Positions 33,255-44,000 of a stretch of 64,000 nt of DNA are shown here, piece by piece. The position numbers were made by a program, and so were the translations under genes. Source of the stretch: Kocuria marina (GTDB lineage: Bacteria > Actinomycetota > Actinomycetes > Actinomycetales > Micrococcaceae); the NCBI GenBank assembly GCA_014652975.1, contig BMZV01000001.1, positions 682,001-746,000 of the forward strand, written 5' to 3'. Under the pieces are notes generated by a model. It saw nothing but the letters and a program-made list of their open reading frames with translations. It was not told the DNA's origin and did no database searches. Numbering within the stretch: the first letter of the stretch is position 1; each line of letters opens with the position of its first letter.

Positions 33255-34060
33255 CCCTTCAATTACCGGACTGGGGTCAGGTTTCCAACGGCTTCCCTGT
33301 ACAAGCTCGTTGTCATGGCCGCCTTCTGTCAGGCTGCGGACGATGGCCTCATCGACCCGGCTGCACCGGTCGATCTGGTGCCTGAGACCCGCGTTCCCGG
33401 GCCCACGGGGTTGTCGATATGCCTGGACCCCGTGTGCATGTCGTGGCGAGACCTGGTCGAATTGATGACGACCATCTCGGACAACACGGCTGGAAAAGCG
33501 GTGCTATGCGCCATGGGTCACGATCGTGTGGCACACACTCTGAGACACCTCGGGTTGCTGCAAACCGATATCCGGCCCTACCTTCTCGCAACCGATCTGC
33601 ACACGGTCGAGGATGCCCGGGACGCCGATAATCTGGATCCCTACCTTCTGCCCGATCCCCGGGAATACGACCCCCTGCTGGTATCGAGTACCACGGCCTC
33701 CGATCTCGTAGATATCCTTTCGTTCATCTGGGAGGACCACGCAGCCACTCCCTCCCAGCGCTCGTTCATGCGGCATGTACTGGGATAACAAGCATGGGGA
33801 CACCGTTTCGCTGAAGTCTTCACGTACCCGGGTGTCCAGAGCGCAGCCAAGACTGGGTCTTTGGCGGCGCTCAGCCATGAGGCTGGGGGTCATTTCCCAC
33901 CCCGACGAACCGCCTATCGCGGTCGCGGTCCTGACACAATCGGCCCGCAGGGAGCGGACCATTCCTCTGTCCAACACGGTGGGGGGGGGCAGATCGCTCG
34001 CCACTGCGTTCGTAGCTACCGCCAGGTCCTGCAAATACTCACGGATGGCGCCCATTTAGG
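33255..34060 (+). pseudogene. Class A beta-lactamase-like serine hydrolase, decayed
   Basis: The sequence reads NYRTGVRFPTASLYKLVVMA with the SxxK nucleophile motif, then TTISDNTAGKAVL with the SDN motif, in one frame to a TAA at 33786-33788. The KTG motif (AAKTGSLAALSHEAG) follows near 33840 in another frame, and the C-terminal strand ISHPDEPPIAVAVLTQSA near 33890 in a third. So at least two frameshifts are present. The N-terminal signal peptide and first strands are absent, with the frame entering at PPFNYRTG. No ExxLN motif was recognised. Codon use and GC are lower than in neighbouring genes. Decayed acquired gene; a working beta-lactamase is not expected. Confidence 0.75.
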
Positions 34061-34104
34061 TCATCATTGCGATACGGCGTACCGGGGGCTGCCAATCCGC
34101 CGGT

Positions 34105-34167
34105 ACATCTGAGTCCCCAAAAGGCCGGTGGTGGCGGGTTCTGATCGCATTTCCGGGCCTCAGATGT
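34105..34167. repeat. Palindromic element, copy 3 of 3
   Basis: Left arm ACATCTGAGTCCCC (34105-34118) faces right arm CGGGCCTCAGATGT (34154-34167). The arm core ACATCTG is retained and both arms carry a compensatory A/T change (GAG with CTC), as expected if base pairing is maintained. It lies between the decayed beta-lactamase gene and the M13 peptidase gene. Confidence 0.75.
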
Positions 34168-34284
34168 TCTGCGCATGACTGACCGTCCCGCCCCTACGGG
34201 CACGACGCCGTACGGTTCTGCCCTGCGGGAACAGGCCGAGCCCCGGTGTGACCCGCTCCACCGCCGCTCAGTACCGTGGGGCTC

Positions 34285-36282
34285 ATGACCACTTCCGTGT
34301 TTGACCTCGATGCCTTCGACCGCTCGGTCCGCCCGCAGGACGACCTCTTCCGCCACGTCAACGGTTCATGGCTGAAGGAGGCCCGGATCCCGGACGACAA
34401 GGCCAGCACCGGGGCGTTCATCGAACTGCGGGATCAGGCCGAGCAGGCGGTGCGCGAGATCATCACGGGCGCAAGCGCGGAGGGCGGCGCCGCGGCGTCG
34501 AACCCGGCGGAGCAGAGCGCCGAGACCAAGATCGCGCTGCTGTACGCGTCCTTCATGGACACGGACCGGATCGAGGAGCTGGCCACCGAGCCGCTGCGCG
34601 AGGACCTGGACGCCGTGGCCGCGATCGACTCCCCGCGTGCGCTGTCCAAGTGGTTCGGTACGGCCATGCGCCGGGGGATCGGGGCGGCGCTGGACATCGA
34701 CCTGGACTCGGACCCCGGGGACCCGCAGCGCAACCTCGTGTTCGTGGGCCAGTCCGGGTTGGGACTGCCGGACGAGGAGTACTACCGCGAGGAGCAGTAC
34801 GCCGAGATCCGCGAGAAGTACGTGGCGCACGTGGCGAAGATGCTCGAACTGGCCGGATTCGAGGACGCCGCCGAACAGGCGCAGGCGGTCATGGAGCTGG
34901 AGACGCGCATCGCCGCGCAGCATTGGGACAAGGTCACGGTGCGGGACCTCACCAAGATGTACAACCCCATGGGGTTCGCGGAACTCACGGACCAGGTGTC
35001 CCGCCTGGATTGGGACGCCGTGCTCGAGGGCATGGGGCTCACCCCGGAGCACCTGAGCACCGTGATCAACGCCCAGCCCAGCTTCTTCACGGGCCTGGAC
35101 GAGCTGCTCACCGACGATCTGCTGGACGCGTGGAAGTCCTGGGCCCGCTGGCACGTGGTCTCCGCCCGCGCTGCGTACCTGCCGCAGGCCTTCGTGGACC
35201 AGAACTTCTCGTTCTACGGGACCGTGCTCTCCGGGACGCCGCAGTTGCGCGAACGCTGGAAGCGCGGCGTCGGGCTGGTCAACGGCGCCTTGGGTGAGGC
35301 CGTGGGCGAACTGTACGTCGCCGAGAACTTCTCGCCGTCTGCCAAGGCGCGCATGGACGAGCTCGTGGCGAACCTGCTGGAGGCGTACCGCGACTCGATC
35401 GAGCACCTGGACTGGATGACGGAAGACACCCGGGCCGAGGCGCTCAAGAAGCTCTCCGGATTCACTCCCAAGATCGGCTACCCGGAGAAGTGGAAGGACT
35501 ACTCGGGCCTGCTGGTGCGCGGGGACGACCTGGTAGGCAACGTAGTGCGCACCGCCCAGTTCGCTGTGGACGAGCTCGCGCGCAAGGCCGGCAAGCCGGT
35601 GGAGAAGCACGAGTGGCTCATGACCCCGCAGACGGTCAACGCGTACTACCACCCGCTGCGCAACGAGATCGTGTTCCCCGCGGCCATCCTGCAGCCCCCC
35701 TTCTTCAACGAGGACGCGGACGACGCCGTGAACTACGGGGCCATCGGCTCGGTGATCGGTCACGAGATCGGTCACGGCTTCGACGACAAGGGTTCCACGT
35801 GCGACGGCGAGGGCAAGCTGCGCAACTGGTGGACGGACGAGGACCGCGCGGCGTTCGAGCAGCGCACGGCCCGTCTCGTGGGCCAGTACGCGGCGCTGTC
35901 CCCCGCGCAGTTCGCGGACGACGACGCCGCTCCGCACGTCAACGGCGAACTCACCCTGGGTGAGAACATCGGAGACCTGGGCGGCTTGTCCATTGCCTAC
36001 AAGGCATGGAAGACCGCGCAGGAGAAGAAGGACCGTCCGGACAGCGAGAGCGTCGACGGGTACACCCCCGCGCAGCGGCTGTTCATCTCCTGGGCCTACG
36101 TGTGGCAGGAGAAGTCCCGGGACGAGGCGCTAAAGACACGCATCGCCACGGATCCGCACTCCCCCGCCGAGTTCCGTGCCGGCCAGACCCCGCGCAACGT
36201 GGACGCGTTCTACGAGGCGTTCGACGTCCAGGACTCGGACGGCATGTGGCTGCCGGAGGAGGAACGCGTGGCCATCTGGTAG
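34285..36282 (+). CDS. M13-family zinc metallopeptidase (PepO/neprilysin-like)
   Basis: A 665-residue M13 peptidase. It begins RPQDDLFRHVNGSWLKEARIP, the usual start, and has no signal peptide, so it should be cytoplasmic. The zinc site is GSVIGHEIGHGFDDKG (HExxH) with the third ligand in LGENIGDLGGLSIAY; NAYYHPLRNEIVFPAAILQPP is the substrate-binding stretch. An in-frame 11-mer copy (35920-35930) inserts Asp-Asp-Asp-Ala-Ala-Pro between the helix after the HExxH motif and the HVNGELTLGEN strand. That spot is close to the active site but in a variable loop. ATG at 34285 is preferred over a GTG at 34276 on typical N-terminal length. A strong hairpin follows. Confidence 0.92.
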   Translation: MTTSVFDLDAFDRSVRPQDDLFRHVNGSWLKEARIPDDKASTGAFIELRDQAEQAVREIITGASAEGGAAASNPAEQSAETKIALLYASFMDTDRIEELATEPLREDLDAVAAIDSPRALSKWFGTAMRRGIGAALDIDLDSDPGDPQRNLVFVGQSGLGLPDEEYYREEQYAEIREKYVAHVAKMLELAGFEDAAEQAQAVMELETRIAAQHWDKVTVRDLTKMYNPMGFAELTDQVSRLDWDAVLEGMGLTPEHLSTVINAQPSFFTGLDELLTDDLLDAWKSWARWHVVSARAAYLPQAFVDQNFSFYGTVLSGTPQLRERWKRGVGLVNGALGEAVGELYVAENFSPSAKARMDELVANLLEAYRDSIEHLDWMTEDTRAEALKKLSGFTPKIGYPEKWKDYSGLLVRGDDLVGNVVRTAQFAVDELARKAGKPVEKHEWLMTPQTVNAYYHPLRNEIVFPAAILQPPFFNEDADDAVNYGAIGSVIGHEIGHGFDDKGSTCDGEGKLRNWWTDEDRAAFEQRTARLVGQYAALSPAQFADDDAAPHVNGELTLGENIGDLGGLSIAYKAWKTAQEKKDRPDSESVDGYTPAQRLFISWAYVWQEKSRDEALKTRIATDPHSPAEFRAGQTPRNVDAFYEAFDVQDSDGMWLPEEERVAIW

Positions 36283-36303
36283 CGCCCCTCGAGCTACGTG
36301 GAC

Positions 36304-36336
36304 AGGAGCCCCGCCGGTCGGACCGGCGGGGCTCCT
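36304..36336. terminator. Bidirectional terminator after the M13 peptidase
   Basis: AGGAGCCCCGCCGGTC pairs perfectly with GACCGGCGGGGCTCCT around a single base. It separates convergent genes. Confidence 0.85.
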
Positions 36337-36343
36337 GCGCGTC

Positions 36344-36787
36344 TCAGACGCTCGAGCGGGATTGCTGCATGAACTCGTTCATCGCGAATCCCCAGATCGC
36401 GAAGAAGAACACGAACCACAGCACCATCAGGATCAGCAGCACCACACCGACCCAGCCCAGGACCTTGCCCGCGGTCGCCCTGCCGCCGAGTTTCTCAGCC
36501 TTCGTGGCCTGCCACAGGGCGAACGGTGCGAGGATCGGCAGGACGGTGACCCCCAGGATGCCCAGCACGAGTGACGTCTCCGAGCTGGAGCTCGCCTGCT
36601 GTTGCCGCTGGGCGTCCTCCGGTCCGGCGGGGACGTAGTGCCACTGTCCTGCGGGCTGCGCGTAGGGACGGTGGGTATCGGCCGACACGGACAGGGGCTG
36701 CGTGTCGCGATGGTACTCGGTTCCCGGGTACCGGGTTCCTTCCTCGTGGGGCGAGGCGCCACTGCCCGGGTGGTTGCTCGTGCTCAT
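36344..36787 (-). CDS. DUF4190-type membrane protein
   Basis: A 147-residue protein. The N-terminal 75 residues are hydrophilic and rich in Pro, Gln, Ser and Tyr. They are followed by two membrane helices (SLVLGILGVTVLPILAPFALW and GKVLGWVGVVLLILMVLWFV) separated by a short charged loop, the pattern of DUF4190 proteins. Function unknown. The gene is convergent with the M13 peptidase. ATG at 36787 has GGGAGAACAGGTC-like upstream sequence. No conserved catalytic residues are seen. Confidence 0.7.
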   Translation of the reverse strand: MSTSNHPGSGASPHEEGTRYPGTEYHRDTQPLSVSADTHRPYAQPAGQWHYVPAGPEDAQRQQQASSSSETSLVLGILGVTVLPILAPFALWQATKAEKLGGRATAGKVLGWVGVVLLILMVLWFVFFFAIWGFAMNEFMQQSRSSV

Positions 36788-36968
36788 GACCTGTTCTCCC
36801 TACGCCAGTGGTCTGCGAGTGCGACCATCTTCTCGTGCGCGGCACGAGCGGACAAGGGTGCCCCCCCCGCCCACGACGCCGCTTCCGGCCCCCGAGCGCA
36901 TACCATCACCTCAGGATCCTGCTTCTGCACCGAGAGGCGCGTACGGAGAGCCCAGACGAAGGAGAACC

Positions 36969-37361
36969 GTGAGCCACCCCGAAGACCCGGCCGAGCGGCG
37001 TCGTGGATCGATCAGCCACCGTGTCCTGCGCGGCGGGACGGAACCGGACCCCCGCTTCACGCTGGCAAACGAACGCACGTTCCTCGCCTGGATCCGCACG
37101 TCCCTGGCCTTTTTGGCCGGGGGCATCGCCATCGAGGCGTTCACCGGGGACATCTTCGACATCGCGGTGCGCAAGTTCCTGGCCCTGGTCCTGCTGGTGC
37201 TGGGTATGTTCCTCAGTGCCGGAGCCGCACTGCGGTGGCTGCGCGTGGAACGTTCCATGCGGCACAAGGCTCCCCTGCCCCTGCCGCTGATCGTCCCGCT
37301 CGTGGCGGTAGGGGGCGCGATCGCCTCCGGGGTGCTCGTGGTCGTGGTGCTGACCCGATGA
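36969..37361 (+). CDS. DUF202 membrane protein (YidH-like), first of a pair
   Basis: A 130-residue protein with three membrane helices. The DUF202 signature LANERTFLAWIRTSLAFLAGG follows a charged N terminus. GTG at 36969 is supported by AAGGAG. The stop overlaps the start of the next DUF202 gene (ATGA). Function of the family is unknown. Pairs of such genes are common in actinobacteria, and the two proteins probably act together. Confidence 0.85.
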   Translation: MSHPEDPAERRRGSISHRVLRGGTEPDPRFTLANERTFLAWIRTSLAFLAGGIAIEAFTGDIFDIAVRKFLALVLLVLGMFLSAGAALRWLRVERSMRHKAPLPLPLIVPLVAVGGAIASGVLVVVVLTR

Positions 37362-37699
37362 GTTCCATCACCCCGCCGGGCGTGCGCACGCACGAAGATC
37401 CGGGACTGCAACCCGAGCGCACCGTGCTGTCCTGGGGCCGGACCATGCTGGCACTGTGCACCGCCGCAGCGATCTACCTGAAGTGGCTCCCGGCCCACGG
37501 CGCGTTCGTGCTCTCGTTGTTCACCGTGGCGTTGTGCCTCTCCGGAGGGATCTATGCCACACAACGCATGCGTTATCGGCGAGAATCCGTGGGAATCGCC
37601 GGGGAGCGGATCACGCCGGACCTGGTGGCCGTGGTCGTGACCTCCGGGACGTGTCTGGTGCTGGGCGTCCTGGGAATCATCACGGTGATCGTCTTCTGA
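37358..37699 (+). CDS. DUF202 membrane protein, second of a pair
   Basis: A 113-residue three-helix protein. GLQPERTVLSWGRTMLALCTA is the DUF202-like N-terminal signature, more divergent than in its partner, followed by two helices ending in VLGVLGIITVIVF. It is translationally coupled to the preceding gene. Function unknown. Confidence 0.8.
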   Translation: MSSITPPGVRTHEDPGLQPERTVLSWGRTMLALCTAAAIYLKWLPAHGAFVLSLFTVALCLSGGIYATQRMRYRRESVGIAGERITPDLVAVVVTSGTCLVLGVLGIITVIVF

Positions 37700-37728
37700 G
37701 AATTTGTGGCCACTTCGGTGGACCCTTG

Positions 37729-37744
37729 CGTGGGGATCCCCACG
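37729..37744. promoter_or_regulatory. Perfect 16-bp palindrome before the lysP-like gene
   Basis: CGTGGGGATCCCCACG, about 85 bp upstream of the permease start codon. It is symmetrical over all 16 bases and lies in the only intergenic space before the gene, so a regulator-binding site is plausible. The regulator is unknown. Confidence 0.5.
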
Positions 37745-37826
37745 TGTGCTGCGATGCCGCGCATAATGTCCCTCAGCCGCCGCGATCCGCTGCGGCGCCG
37801 GACCATCACAACTACGGGAGAACCCT

Positions 37827-39368
37827 GTGTCTTCATCTTCGTCCGGTGGGGGAAACATCTCGACGGCGGCCACGCCGCCCGATCCACACGCATCCCACCG
37901 CCCCGATCCACGGCCCACCGGCCAGGACGTCGCGCCCGACGGCTCGCTGCGCCGCACCCTCAAGTCGCGTCACCTGACCATGATCGCGATGGGCGGTGCG
38001 ATCGGCACCGGTCTGTTCGTGGCCTCCGGCAACTCCATCAACACCGCGGGTCCCGGCGGGGCGCTCGTCGCCTACGCTGCGATCGGGTTCATGGTGTTCC
38101 TGCTCATGCAGTCCCTGGGCGAGATGGCCACGCACCTGCCCGTGGCGGGCTCGTTCGAGGAGTACTCCACCCGCTACATCAGCCGCTCCTTCGGCTTCGC
38201 GATCGGGTGGAACTACTGGTACAACTGGGCGATCACCGTGGCCGCGGAACTCGTGGCGGCCGCGCTGGTGATGCGCTACTGGTTCCCGGACGTCCCCGCG
38301 TGGATCTGGTCCGCGCTGTTCCTGGTGATCCTCTTCTCCCTCAACGCCCTCAGCGCTCGCGCGTACGGCGAGAGTGAGTTCTGGTTCTCCCTGGTCAAGG
38401 TGATCACCGTGGTGATCTTCCTGGTCCTGGGTGTCCTGATGATCCTGGGCATCCTGGGCGGCCCGTCCCCCGGGTTCCACAACTGGACCGCCGGCGAGGC
38501 GCCCTTCGTCAACGGCTTCACCGGCATCATGGCCATCTTCATGGTCGCGGGGTTCTCCTTCCAGGGCACCGAGCTCGTGGGTGTCGCGGCCGGCGAGGCC
38601 GACAACCCCCGCGAGACCGTTCCCAAGGCCATCCGCACGGTCTTCCTGCGCATCCTGCTCTTCTACATCGGCGCGATCGCCGTGATCGGTTTCCTGATCC
38701 CCTACACCGATCCCCACCTGCTCGCGAGCGATGTGGAGGACGTCTCCATCTCCCCGTTCACCCTGGTGTTCGAGCACGCCGGTGTCTTGGCCGCGGCGAG
38801 CGTGATGAACGCCGTGATCCTCACCGCCATCCTCTCCGCGGGCAACTCGGGCCTGTATGCCTCCACCCGTATGCTCTACGCGCTCGCGAAGAGCGGGAAG
38901 GCTCCCCGGTTCCTGGCCCGGGTCAACCGCCGCGGTGTCCCGATGCTCGCACTGCTGGCCACCACGCTGATCGGCATGTTCTGCTTCCTGACCACCCTGA
39001 TCGGTGAGGGTCAGGCGTACGTGTGGCTCATCAACGCCTCCGGCCTGGCCGGTTTCATCGTGTGGATGGGGATCGCGTGGAGCCACTACCGGTTCCGCAG
39101 GGCCTACGTCCTGCAGGGCGGGGATCCCAAGAACCTCACCTACCGTGCCCGGTTCTTCCCCATCGGCCCCGTGGTCGCGCTCATCATGTGTGCCGTGGTG
39201 ATCCTGGGTCAGGGCTACAGCCTGATCACGTCCGGGGAGGTCAACGCCCTCGGCCTGCTGTCCTCGTACCTGGGCCTGCCCGTGTTCCTGGCCCTGTGGC
39301 TCGGGCACAAGGCCGTGACCAAGGACAAGCCCGTGGACCTGCTCACCGCAGACGTCTCGCAGCACTGA
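37827..39368 (+). CDS. LysP-like amino acid permease (APC family)
   Basis: A 513-residue amino acid permease with twelve membrane helices after a 50-residue Ser/Pro/His-rich cytoplasmic N terminus. LKSRHLTMIAMGGAIGTGLFVASGNSI is the first APC helix, GFSFQGTELVGVAAGEADNP the consensus loop, and SGNSGLYASTRMLYALA a later one. Overall the pattern is closest to lysine permeases (LysP), with YNWAITVAAELVAAAL and the FWFSLVKVITV stretch. GTG start at 37827 with GGGAGAACC upstream. Substrate is tentative. It is convergent with purA across a hairpin. Confidence 0.85.
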   Translation: MSSSSSGGGNISTAATPPDPHASHRPDPRPTGQDVAPDGSLRRTLKSRHLTMIAMGGAIGTGLFVASGNSINTAGPGGALVAYAAIGFMVFLLMQSLGEMATHLPVAGSFEEYSTRYISRSFGFAIGWNYWYNWAITVAAELVAAALVMRYWFPDVPAWIWSALFLVILFSLNALSARAYGESEFWFSLVKVITVVIFLVLGVLMILGILGGPSPGFHNWTAGEAPFVNGFTGIMAIFMVAGFSFQGTELVGVAAGEADNPRETVPKAIRTVFLRILLFYIGAIAVIGFLIPYTDPHLLASDVEDVSISPFTLVFEHAGVLAAASVMNAVILTAILSAGNSGLYASTRMLYALAKSGKAPRFLARVNRRGVPMLALLATTLIGMFCFLTTLIGEGQAYVWLINASGLAGFIVWMGIAWSHYRFRRAYVLQGGDPKNLTYRARFFPIGPVVALIMCAVVILGQGYSLITSGEVNALGLLSSYLGLPVFLALWLGHKAVTKDKPVDLLTADVSQH

Positions 39369-39393
39369 TCCGACCGTGCCCCACGGATGACAT

Positions 39394-39428
39394 GACGACG
39401 CCGCTCCAAGGCTTGGAGCGGCGTCGTC
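39394..39428. terminator. Bidirectional terminator made of an inverted pair of 11-mers
   Basis: Exact copies GACGACGCCGC (39394-39404) and GCGGCGTCGTC (39418-39428) extend into a stem of about 16 bp by TCCAAG and CTTGGA, with a one-base centre. It lies between the convergent permease gene and purA. Confidence 0.85.
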
Positions 39429-39453
39429 GTGTCCGCGGGTGGGAATCGGGGCG

Positions 39454-41026
<1,573 letters not shown>

Positions 41027-44000
41027 ATGAACCACGAGACAAGGGCTGGTCGTGGCAGAGCCGCCAAGGCCTGCCTCACGACCGCCCTGGGCCTGGCACT
41101 GGCCCTGGGCACGGCGCTGCCGGCGAGCGCCGTCGACATCACCCCGGCGCCCAAGACGGACGACCACAACACCCAGAACCCCGACCGGCTGATCGGCTCG
41201 GACCTCAAGGATGCCGAGGGCCAGGTGGCGGTCTTCGTGCAGCTGCAGGGACCGAGTGCCTTCGAGGCCACGCAACCCGAGGGCGTGCGCTCCGGGAGCC
41301 AGGACCCGGTCCAGGCCGCCGCGCGGGTGCGGGCCATCCGCCAGTCGGTGGAGAGCATGGGTTCCACCCTGGCCTCCGCCTCCGGGTCCGACCTGCTGTA
41401 CACCACATCCAACGCCCTGCGCGGAGTCGCCCTCAAGGGAGATGCCGCGCAGTTGCGTGAGCTGAGCAAGCGCTCCGACGTGGTTAAGATCTCCAAGATC
41501 GTCCCCGCCTACCGCAACAACGCGGGTTCCGTGCTGGACACCAACACCCTCAACGCCTGGACCCAAACCGGCCAGACCGGTAAGGGCGTCAAGGTCGCCA
41601 TCATCGACTCGGGCATCGACTACACCCACGCCGACTTCGGTGGTCCGGGCACCGTCGACGCCTACAAGAAGGCCAAGGCCTCGAACGACCTGCCGGGCAA
41701 GGACTCGGGTCTGTACGACTCCAAGAAGTTCCTCGGCGGGTACGACCTCGCGGGCGACGCCTACGACGCCCAGATTCCCACCAGCGTCCCGAGGCCAGAC
41801 AACAACCCGCTGGACTGCGAGGCCGGCGGCCACGGAACGCACGTGGCGGGCACCACCGCGGGCTACGGCGTGGGCGCGGACGGCAAGACCTACAAGGGCG
41901 ATTTCACCAAGCTGACGCAGGAGCAGATCGGCAAGATGCGGATCGGCCCGGGCACCGCGCCCGAGGCGCAACTGATCGGGCTGCGCGTCTTCGGCTGTGA
42001 GGGTTCCACCAACCTCGTCCTCGACGCCCTGGACCGTTCCCTGGACCCCAACATGGACGGGGACTTCTCGGACAAGGCGGACATCATCAACATGTCCCTC
42101 GGGTCCGACTTCGGCCCGGCCGACGACCCCCAGAACGACCTGATCGACGCGCTGTCCCGCCAGGGCATCCTCTCGGTCATCGCCGCGGGCAACGCCGGGG
42201 ACGCCCACGAGATCTCCGGCTCCCCGGGCAGCGCGCGTTCCGCATTGACCGTGGCCAACTCCCAGGGCAGCACCGCCGCGCAGGACAAGGCCGAGGGCCT
42301 CTCGCCTGACAGCGCCCAGGGTGAACTGACCGGCTCCTACAGCGGGAGCTTCAACTACAGCGATGCCAAGCCCGAACAGCTCCAGGGCGACGTCGTGGTC
42401 GGCCCGCAGGACAACCGTTTCGGCTGCACTCCCTTCTCGCAGGACTTCGGCGGCAAGTGGGTCATGCTCGACTGGGAGGACAAGGCCGGCTTCCCGTGCG
42501 GCTCCAAGGTCCGCTTCGACAACGTCCAGGCCGCCGGCGGCAAGGGCGTGGTCCTGGAGTCCGACTACTCGGTGGATCCCACGAGCATCGCGGGCAACGC
42601 CGGCGTCCCGGGTCTGCTGATGAGCAAGGAATCCATCGCCAAGATCAAGCCGGCCGCCCAGGCCGGCGGGGCCCGGGTCAAGCTAGCCCCGGAGTGGATC
42701 GGTGCCGCCAGGGCGCAGACCGGCCAGAAGGACCAGGTCAACGATTCGACCTCCCGCGGTCAGCACGGCAGCAACGGGGTCATCAAGCCCGACGTCGCCG
42801 CACCCGGCACCAACATCGGTTCCGCCGGTGTGGCCGCGGGCAACGGCGTGTCGGTCAAGACCGGCACCTCCATGGCCACCCCGCACGTGGCCGGGATCGC
42901 CGCCCTGGTGCAGCAGAAACACCAGAACTACAACCCCCAGATGATCAAGGCCGCCATCATGAACTCGGCTGTGCACGACGTGCACGCCGCGAACGGGGCC
43001 ACCTCCGCGGTGGACCGCGTGGGTTCGGGTCGTGTGGACGCACTGCGCGCCGTGAACCAGGACGTGCTGGTCTACGACAAGGCCAATCCGGCCCTGATCT
43101 CCTCGACCTTCGGGGTCACCGAGATCAAGAACGGCAAGGAGACCTTCTCCCGTGAGCTGGTCGTGGACAACACCAGCGGCGCGGCGCACACGTACCAGGT
43201 GCGCTTCGACGCTTCCACCGACGTCCCGGGCGTGAGCTTCTCCACGCCGGGCTCGGTCAGTGTGGCCAAGGGCGGCAAGGCCACCGTCAAGGTGACCGCC
43301 ACCGTGGATCGCGCGCAGCTGGCCAAGACCCACGACCCCTCCGAGGCCGTGACCCAGCTGGGCTTCGCCCGTCAGTTCCTGGCCTCCGAATCCGGCCGCC
43401 TGGTCCTGACGGAGAACGGCCAGGACCTGCGCGTCCCCATGTCGATCGCCCCGAAGCCGGCGGCCGACATGCGGGTGGACAACGCCACGCTGGACCGGTG
43501 GGACAAGAACGGCACGAGCGCCGTCGCCCTCGCCGGCACCGGCCTGGACCAGGGCGGCTGGCAGTCGGCCCTGGGGGCCTTCGAGCTGGGCGCCAAGTCG
43601 GGCCGCCTGGATTCCACCAAGCTGGCCGGCGGCAACTCCCAGTTCGCCGATCTGCAGTACGTGGGCGCTTCCTCGAACCTCCCGCAGCTGAAGGCCGAGA
43701 AGAAGGACGTGAGCAAGGACGGCATGATCAACTTCGGTGTCTCCAGCTGGGGCAACGCGAGCACGATCAAGCCGGACGTCTCCACGGAGATCGCGATAGA
43801 CACCACCGGCAATGGTCGCCCCGACTACATCGCGGCCCTGGGCCGGACGGATGGTCTGGACTACCCGGTGGTGAACCTGTACGGCTACGTCAACGGTGAG
43901 CTCACGGTGATCGACAGCCAGCCGCTGAACGGTTCCTGGGGTGACGTGGACACCAACACGTTCGACACCAACGCCATGGTGATGCCGGTCAGCGCCGCGA

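Noticed and set aside
31943-34284. Integrated phage or transposon around the lower-GC island
   Set aside because: No integrase, transposase, target duplication or att-like repeat was found; only the palindromic elements bracket it.
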